Assembly: GCA_949747775.1 (NCBI GenBank) | Contig: CATKGX010000115.1 | Coordinates: 1-38,863 of the forward strand | Length of the DNA: 38,863 nucleotides | DNA from: an uncultured Clostridia bacterium | GTDB taxonomy: Bacteria > Bacillota > Clostridia > TANB77 > CAG-508 | Direction of reading: 5' to 3' | In this document: piece by piece, positions 34,503 through 38,863 of the stretch | How positions within the stretch are numbered: the first letter of the stretch is position 1 | Layout of the letters: the number at the start of each line of letters is the position of its first letter | Position numbers and translations under genes: made by a program | The notes under the pieces: model-generated | Told to the model about the DNA's origin: nothing | Database searches by the model: none | The model's input: the letters and a program-made list of their open reading frames with translations, nothing else

Positions 34503-35636
34503 TTAAAGAGACTGCATAATTGCCAAATTATAGTTTCGATAATAAGGATCTTCAGTTACCTCGTCGATAACTTTAATGAAATCTGGCAAAATAACGGGCT
34601 CATTTTCACTAGATAGTTCTACTTCCATTAGTGCTTTATTATCTGGACTAACGGAATTGGAACCAGAAAAGTCGAAAATATCAATTTCAAAGTACTGCCC
34701 TTTATAAACAAAGCATACACGTTTTTTTACAATAGGTCGAATGGTATCCACTTCAGAAAGATAACGGAGATATTCTTTTTCAGAGATTTTCTTTTCTGTT
34801 TTTATTCTAGATAGCCCTGCTGTGGGAGTATCCTTTTCAGAAAGGAAATAAGAATAGCTTCCATTTTGACCACGCCTCCGAATGCGCCGTTCTGTACGCA
34901 GGTCAGAGTTTTTAAGATAGATTTGGAAGATATCAACAACTGTAATATCTGCATGAGCTGCCAAATATTCTATAGTAGGCTTTTCAATTAGATATTTCCT
35001 TTCTATTTCGAAAGGAGTAGGTTCACCAAGTGCAAAATATACCTGGTTCATCAAACGGTGTATTTTTTCTTGGAAATTAGTTGAATTATCAATCACACGC
35101 AAATGGTTATGCCCAGTCCAATTGGCAATACCAAGCTTATCTAGCCTACGAGCTTCTTCTACTGTTTCTGTCCTTGCAACATTGTTAGCCAAAGTGTAGT
35201 AAGCTTCTGCACCATCGGCTGCTGTAACAAGATGAAATATGGCATCATATCTGTCTTGTGTTTCTGTTTGCGTCATGCCAAAATCGGCAAGAATTTGAGC
35301 AAACTCTTTTTCTGTAATGTAGCTTTTGTTATCCATAAGACCACGGTCATAAATAATAACAATTTTATCATGTGGCAACATTTGACTTATTTTCTGGTAG
35401 AGCTCCTCTTTAAAAAGCTGTTTGGAAAATACAACATATTGAAAAGCCAAAAGATTTAAAGAATTTCCAAAGGGTCGAATACCATTCGGAATAAGCTCTG
35501 TCGCAGTTTCGGGAACAGTTAAAACATAATAGCCCCGGCTGTTGAGTTCTTGTTCAATAGTAGACAATGCAGTTGTCTTTCCAGAACAAGGTCCGCCAGT
35601 AATAACGAACGACCAAACTTTTTTCATGTATGACAC
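34503..35636 (-). CDS. P-loop ATPase (AAA_28-like) fused to a CYTH domain
   Basis: A 377-residue two-domain protein. Residues about 1-200 form a NadR/thymidylate-kinase-like P-loop domain with Walker A GGPCSGKTT (14-22), TVPETATELIPNG and IIYDRGLMDNKSY. From about residue 207, FEIERKYLIEKP begins a complete CYTH domain with RTERRIRRRGQNG and an intact set of basic and acidic tunnel residues. P-loop/CYTH fusions are known (plant TTM1/2 and many bacteria), but bacterial functions are poorly defined; phosphotransfer or hydrolysis of a nucleotide-like substrate is inferred. It is upstream of its CYTH-only paralogue, 48 bases apart, probably in one operon. Three in-frame CGG codons and higher GC set it apart from the surroundings. 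AGGAGGTG precedes the ATG. Confidence 0.85.
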   Translation of the reverse strand: MSYMKKVWSFVITGGPCSGKTTALSTIEQELNSRGYYVLTVPETATELIPNGIRPFGNSLNLLAFQYVVFSKQLFKEELYQKISQMLPHDKIVIIYDRGLMDNKSYITEKEFAQILADFGMTQTETQDRYDAIFHLVTAADGAEAYYTLANNVARTETVEEARRLDKLGIANWTGHNHLRVIDNSTNFQEKIHRLMNQVYFALGEPTPFEIERKYLIEKPTIEYLAAHADITVVDIFQIYLKNSDLRTERRIRRRGQNGSYSYFLSEKDTPTAGLSRIKTEKKISEKEYLRYLSEVDTIRPIVKKRVCFVYKGQYFEIDIFDFSGSNSVSPDNKALMEVELSSENEPVILPDFIKVIDEVTEDPYYRNYNLAIMQSL

Positions 35637-35679
35637 CTCCTAAAATATTAAAAAGTGTTAATAATAAACGAACATAACA

Positions 35680-35709
35680 ATTATACAACATATTATGTAA
35701 AAATGCAAA
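35680..35709 (-). promoter_or_regulatory. Candidate promoter for the CYTH gene pair
   Basis: On the minus strand TTTGCA and a perfect TATAAT are separated by 18 bases, about 45 bases upstream of the ATPase-CYTH start. The -35 is poor. Confidence 0.45.
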
Positions 35710-35754
35710 TAAAAGGGAAAAATGTTACAAATATATTACAAATAGTGAAGTTTA

Positions 35755-35783
35755 TTGAAAAAGAAGGAAATATCATATAAGAT
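35755..35783 (+). promoter_or_regulatory. Candidate promoter for the radical SAM operon
   Basis: TTGAAA and TAAGAT are separated by 17 bases, ending 32 bases before the radical SAM gene. Confidence 0.45.
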
Positions 35784-35815
35784 ATAACTAAGATAAAAGA
35801 TAGAAGGGGAAACAA

Positions 35816-37207
35816 ATGAGTTTAAAAGAAAAGTTATTCGAAAAGCAAAAATTAAATCAAATATTACATACGACTTTTAATCCATATGAACCAGGAGTTG
35901 CAAGAATTCACTTAGTGCCATCAAAGTTTTCATGGGTAAAATCTACGTCTAGTGTTGTTATTCTAAATGGACATGATATTATTCCAGTACAAGAAGCATG
36001 GACTATTTTGCTAGCGACTTTTATTGAAAAGGTGAATGCCTACGAAGGAAAAGAAGTAACAGATGAAGAAGTAGACAGAATTGTAGATAGTACAGTTCAA
36101 GAAGTAAGAAGAGTGTATGGAAAAAGAGTAAAAGAAGAAGTGATTAAAAGTGACCTTTGGAAGATGATAAATACTTTTGAAAGTATTGCATTAGGAAAGG
36201 AGCCTGAAACAGATATTGCACCAATCTCTATTGGAGAGTATTCTAAATTTATGACAGCGCCACATAGAATGGATTTAATGATTAGCAGTATGCAAAAAGG
36301 AGAAAATTGGAATTGCAATCAAAAATGTATTCATTGCTATGCAGCAGGTCAAAAAGAAGCTATTGTAGAAGAACTAGATACAGATAAGTGGAAGAAAATA
36401 ATTGACAAATGCAAAGAAGCACGTATTCCACAACTAACTTTTACAGGTGGAGAACCAACCATGAGAAAAGACCTAGTAGAGCTAATTGATTACTCAAGAT
36501 GGTTTGTAACAAGACTTAACACAAATGGTGTACTACTAAGTAAAGAACTATGTAAGCAGTTATATGAGGCAAGTTTAGATAGTGTGCAAATTACCCTATA
36601 TTCAAACGAGGCAGATGTACATAACAAGCTTGTGGGAGCAAATAATTTTGATAAAACAATAGAGGGAATTAAAAATGCAATAGAGGCAGGCCTTAATGTT
36701 AGTGTAAATACACCAATTTGTAAGTTAAATAAGAAATACAAAGAGACTTTGGTATTTTTAAACGAGTTAGGAGTAAAATATGTTTCTTGTTCAGGGCTAA
36801 TTGTAACAGGAAATGCAAAAACAGAAAAATCAAAAGAAACACAGCTTGAAAGTGAAGAACTGTACCAAATTTTAGAAGAAGCGGTTACCTATTGTAATGA
36901 CAATTTAATAGAAATTAGCTTTACGTCTCCAGGATGGATTAAAAACGAAAAAGTACGTGAGCTTGGAATTGATGTACCTTCTTGTGGTGCATGCTTAAGT
37001 AATATGGCAATAGCACCAAATGGTGATGTAATACCATGCCAAAGCTGGCTTTCAGAAAATGCAAAACTAGGAAATATGTTAGATACAAATTGGAAACAAA
37101 TATGGAATCATAATTTGTGCAAAAGGATTAGAAAAAATTCAAGCAAAATGGAAGGAACATGTCCACTACGCTATGAAAATAATCAATTAATCGTAAAAAA
37201 TAAGTAA
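35816..37207 (+). CDS. Radical SAM/SPASM-like maturase
   Basis: A 463-residue radical SAM enzyme. An N-terminal region of about 160 residues has no motif I can name. The 4Fe-4S site CNQKCIHC (Cys167, 171, 174) is followed by LTFTGGEPTMRKDL (SAM-binding GGEP). The C-terminus has a SPASM-type auxiliary-cluster region: PSCGACLSNMAIAPNGDVIPCQSW, then LGNMLDTNWKQIWN and a last Cys in GTCPLR. Enzymes with this layout modify peptides or proteins (thioether, epimerisation, C-C links) or act on cofactors. Downstream by 16 bases is a gene for a membrane protein with seven Cys in its tail, a candidate substrate. AAGGGG precedes the ATG. The enzyme class is sure; the substrate is inferred. Confidence 0.88.
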   Translation: MSLKEKLFEKQKLNQILHTTFNPYEPGVARIHLVPSKFSWVKSTSSVVILNGHDIIPVQEAWTILLATFIEKVNAYEGKEVTDEEVDRIVDSTVQEVRRVYGKRVKEEVIKSDLWKMINTFESIALGKEPETDIAPISIGEYSKFMTAPHRMDLMISSMQKGENWNCNQKCIHCYAAGQKEAIVEELDTDKWKKIIDKCKEARIPQLTFTGGEPTMRKDLVELIDYSRWFVTRLNTNGVLLSKELCKQLYEASLDSVQITLYSNEADVHNKLVGANNFDKTIEGIKNAIEAGLNVSVNTPICKLNKKYKETLVFLNELGVKYVSCSGLIVTGNAKTEKSKETQLESEELYQILEEAVTYCNDNLIEISFTSPGWIKNEKVRELGIDVPSCGACLSNMAIAPNGDVIPCQSWLSENAKLGNMLDTNWKQIWNHNLCKRIRKNSSKMEGTCPLRYENNQLIVKNK

Positions 37208-37223
37208 AGGAAATAGAAGAAAG

Positions 37224-38174
37224 ATGAAAAAGAAAATAATAGGGTTATTTGCTATCATGATATTTTGTATGCTTGTATTTATGCCAAATACAAAAGCTGC
37301 CAAAGCATTAGATGAAATACAAGATTATACGATTACTGTTGATATGAATGAAGATGGAACAATGAACATGAAATATCATATTGAATGGAAAGTATTAGAT
37401 TCAATAACAGAGGGCCCACTTGAATGGGTAAAGATAGGAGTTGCCAATAAACATGTAAAAGATATAAAAAAAGCATCGGATACAATTAAAAAGATAAAGT
37501 ATATATATGATGGTGGCAATTATGTAAGAGTTGATTTTAAAAAGAAATATTATGCAGGTCAAACTGTTTCTTTCGATTTCACATTAAATCAAGGATATAT
37601 GTATACGATGAATACAGATGGTACATGTAGTTATTCTTTCACCCCTGGATGGTTTTCAGATATTGAGGTAAAAAAGGCTACTATAAAATGGAACAGTAAT
37701 AATATTAAAACACATAAGCAAGGAGCAAAAGAAGAGGGAAATTATTTGGTATGGTCACAAAGCCTAAAAAAGGGACAAAGAATGTCTATTAATACGACTT
37801 ATTACCAAAGTGCATTTAAGTTAGATCGAAATAAACAAGCAACGAATGTGAAAAAGGGAGGAAGCGGATTTGACTGGGATTCGTTTTATATGGTCATTAT
37901 CATTATTGTATTTATTGCTATTTTTATAAGTTCAATGGCAAGAGGAGGAGGTTCATATTATCGCCACAGTGGTTTTGGATATTACCCACATTACCATCAT
38001 TATCATCACCACCATCACGGAGGTTTTGGAGGAGGAGGCTCTTCGTGTGCATGTGTAAGTAGCTGTGCTTGTGCATGTGCTTGCGCAGGAGGCGGAAGAG
38101 CAGGTTGCTCGAAAAAAGATTTTTATGGAACGAAAATAAAGATAAGACAAATTAAAGAAAGTACTAATCAATAA
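37224..38174 (+). CDS. Membrane protein with DUF2207-like ectodomain and His/Cys-rich C-terminal tail
   Basis: A 316-residue protein. A signal peptide (1-26, ending near NTKAAKA) precedes a beta-rich extracellular domain (about 30-200: DYTITVDMNEDGTMNMKYHIEW..) resembling the DUF2207 N-terminal part. One transmembrane helix follows (about 221-237), then a 75-residue tail that should lie in the cytoplasm. The tail has a Tyr/His-rich stretch (HYHHYHHHHH, 256-265), a Gly run and the Cys cluster CACVSSCACACACAGGGRAGC with Cys at 275, 277, 281, 283, 285, 287 and 295. The preceding gene encodes a radical SAM/SPASM enzyme, so the tail is a plausible modification or metal-binding site. No known function is recognised. 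Confidence 0.7.
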   Translation: MKKKIIGLFAIMIFCMLVFMPNTKAAKALDEIQDYTITVDMNEDGTMNMKYHIEWKVLDSITEGPLEWVKIGVANKHVKDIKKASDTIKKIKYIYDGGNYVRVDFKKKYYAGQTVSFDFTLNQGYMYTMNTDGTCSYSFTPGWFSDIEVKKATIKWNSNNIKTHKQGAKEEGNYLVWSQSLKKGQRMSINTTYYQSAFKLDRNKQATNVKKGGSGFDWDSFYMVIIIIVFIAIFISSMARGGGSYYRHSGFGYYPHYHHYHHHHHGGFGGGGSSCACVSSCACACACAGGGRAGCSKKDFYGTKIKIRQIKESTNQ

Positions 38175-38177
38175 AAA

Positions 38178-38229
38178 TTCAAAATAAAACCCTTAAAATA
38201 GTTTTCTATTTTAAGGATTTTATTTTGAA
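38178..38229. terminator. Long AT-rich terminator after the Cys-rich protein gene
   Basis: TTCAAAATAAAACCCTTAAAATAG pairs with CTATTTTAAGGATTTTATTTTGAA, 24 positions with a single mismatch, over a TTTT loop. Confidence 0.85.
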
Positions 38230-38235
38230 ATATAA

Positions 38236-38265
38236 TTGACAAAAATAGGAAATATAATATAAAAT
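38236..38265 (+). promoter_or_regulatory. Promoter for hicBA
   Basis: Consensus TTGACA is followed by overlapping -10 candidates TATAAA (16-base spacer) and TAAAAT (18-base spacer), about 27 bases before the hicB start. Palindromic AT-rich sequence around the -10 could host an autorepressor operator, but no clear operator is visible. Confidence 0.6.
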
Positions 38266-38291
38266 AATGTGGTAGAAGGGAGTGAGAATAT

Positions 38292-38495
38292 ATGAGTATT
38301 CGATATAATGTTGTTGTCCAAAAAGAAGAAAACTGGTATGTTGCAACATGTATAGATAATAATATTACTTCTCAGGGCAAAACAATAGAAGAGTCAATAG
38401 AAAATTTAAAAGAAGCGATTGAGCTATATTATGAAAGTGAAGAGCCAATTATACCAAAAGAAACCTATATTACAACATTGGAGGTGGCAATATGA
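38292..38495 (+). CDS. hicB: HicB-like antitoxin
   Basis: A 67-residue protein with the HicB partial RNase H-like fold: YNVVVQKEENWYVATCIDNNITSQGKTIEESIENLKEAIELYYE. HicB neutralises HicA by covering its active site. It is a short form lacking a C-terminal DNA-binding domain, so transcriptional autoregulation by this protein alone is doubtful. GAAGGGAG precedes the ATG. The stop overlaps the hicA start by four bases (ATGA). The antitoxin-first order is one of the two known arrangements. Confidence 0.88.
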   Translation: MSIRYNVVVQKEENWYVATCIDNNITSQGKTIEESIENLKEAIELYYESEEPIIPKETYITTLEVAI

Positions 38496-38716
38496 GTTCA
38501 AAATATCCAGTATTACCACCTCAGAAAATTATTTCAATATTACATGAATTTGGTTTTGTAAAAGTTTCACAAAAAGGAAGTCATGCTAAATATAAAAACT
38601 ATTTTACAAATAAAATATATATTATTCCAATGCATAAAGAAATTGCAAGAGGAACGTTAAAAAACATCTTAGAGCAAGCTGACATTACAATAGAAGATTT
38701 TTTAAATCAATTATAA
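38492..38716 (+). CDS. hicA: HicA-like mRNA interferase toxin
   Basis: A 74-residue double-stranded RNA-binding-fold protein with the HicA pattern: KIISILHEFGFVKVSQKGSHAKYKN, where the His of GSH is the catalytic residue, then IPMHKEIARGTLKNILEQADIT. HicA cleaves mRNA and tmRNA when not bound by HicB. The catalytic histidine is present, so the toxin looks intact. Translation is coupled to hicB through the ATGA overlap, with GGAGG just upstream inside hicB. The pair could be a stand-alone addiction or phage-defence module. Confidence 0.9.
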   Translation: MSSKYPVLPPQKIISILHEFGFVKVSQKGSHAKYKNYFTNKIYIIPMHKEIARGTLKNILEQADITIEDFLNQL

Positions 38717-38766
38717 ATTTCATATTCTAAATAAAATTCCAAGAAAAGATAAGTAAAAATGTATAT

Positions 38767-38794
38767 AAATAATTTGATATTCAAATTATTTTTT
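38767..38794. terminator. Terminator after hicA
   Basis: AAATAATTTGA pairs with TCAAATTATTT over a TAT loop, followed by more T residues. Confidence 0.7.
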
Positions 38795-38819
38795 AGTGAT
38801 GGATTTTTCTATGAAATGA

Positions 38820-38849
38820 TTGACCCGCAAACTAATAAAATGATATAAT
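38820..38849 (+). promoter_or_regulatory. Promoter for a gene beyond the window
   Basis: TTGACC and a perfect TATAAT are separated by 18 bases, directing transcription rightward out of the window. No start codon or gene is visible in the remaining 14 bases. Confidence 0.6.
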
Positions 38850-38863
38850 GCACCATGTGGAGA

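Overview
The window is about 30% GC and reads as a chromosomal segment of a low-GC, spore-forming Clostridia-type Firmicute. Supporting signs are the asp23/amaP, nusB-xseA-xseB and miaB-mutS gene orders, formate-tetrahydrofolate ligase, a SleB hydrolase, SpoIIP, DisA/RadA, a T-box leader before thrS, AGGAGG ribosome binding sites, TTG/GTG starts and codons biased to A/T. Almost all genes lie on the + strand. No tRNA, rRNA, CRISPR array, insertion sequence or prophage was found.

Layout. 1-376: a GC-richer, strongly paired stretch (candidate structured RNA), then a good promoter. 377-6224: envelope genes asp23, amaP and DUF2273, then nusB, xseA, a membrane-anchored protein, xseB, a DUF212 membrane protein and fhs, closed by a bidirectional terminator. 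6302-7306 (- strand): an Rpn/PD-(D/E)XK nuclease with a Gly-rich repeat tail. 7654-8370: sleB. 8507-16835: miaB (frame-broken), mutS, a nucleoside kinase, radA and disA, followed by a membrane cyclophilin. 17871-21800: a GT4 glycosyltransferase, a YlbF-like protein, a membrane zinc peptidase, a LiaF-like protein and a DUF4097 protein. 21952-27716: recJ, relA, an MBL hydrolase and spoIIP. 27813-30080: a short promoter/mini-ORF/terminator unit with an (AG)n tract, then a prepilin-like surface protein with a C-terminal sulfatase-modifying/C-lectin-type fold, also frame-broken. 30215-33867: pgi, T-box, thrS. 33927-35636 (- strand): two CYTH-domain genes with foreign-looking codon use. 35816-38174: a radical SAM/SPASM enzyme and a membrane protein with a His- and Cys-rich tail. 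38292-38716: a HicB/HicA pair, then a promoter running off the window.

Two observations stand out. (1) I checked every cgg/ccg trinucleotide against the reading frames. CGG is absent as an in-frame codon from all native-looking genes (about 11,200 codons) except at two positions. Those two are exactly where miaB and the prepilin-like gene lose frame, and in both, skipping the C of CGG so that the next codon is GGA restores a full-length protein. This may be a CGG-associated +1 recoding signal, or two independent one-base errors. (2) A radical SAM/SPASM protein sits 16 bases upstream of a membrane protein whose likely cytoplasmic tail carries a CxC repeat with seven cysteines, a plausible enzyme/substrate pair for a ribosomally made, post-translationally modified product. 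All calls rest on reading the sequence and family knowledge; no searches were run.
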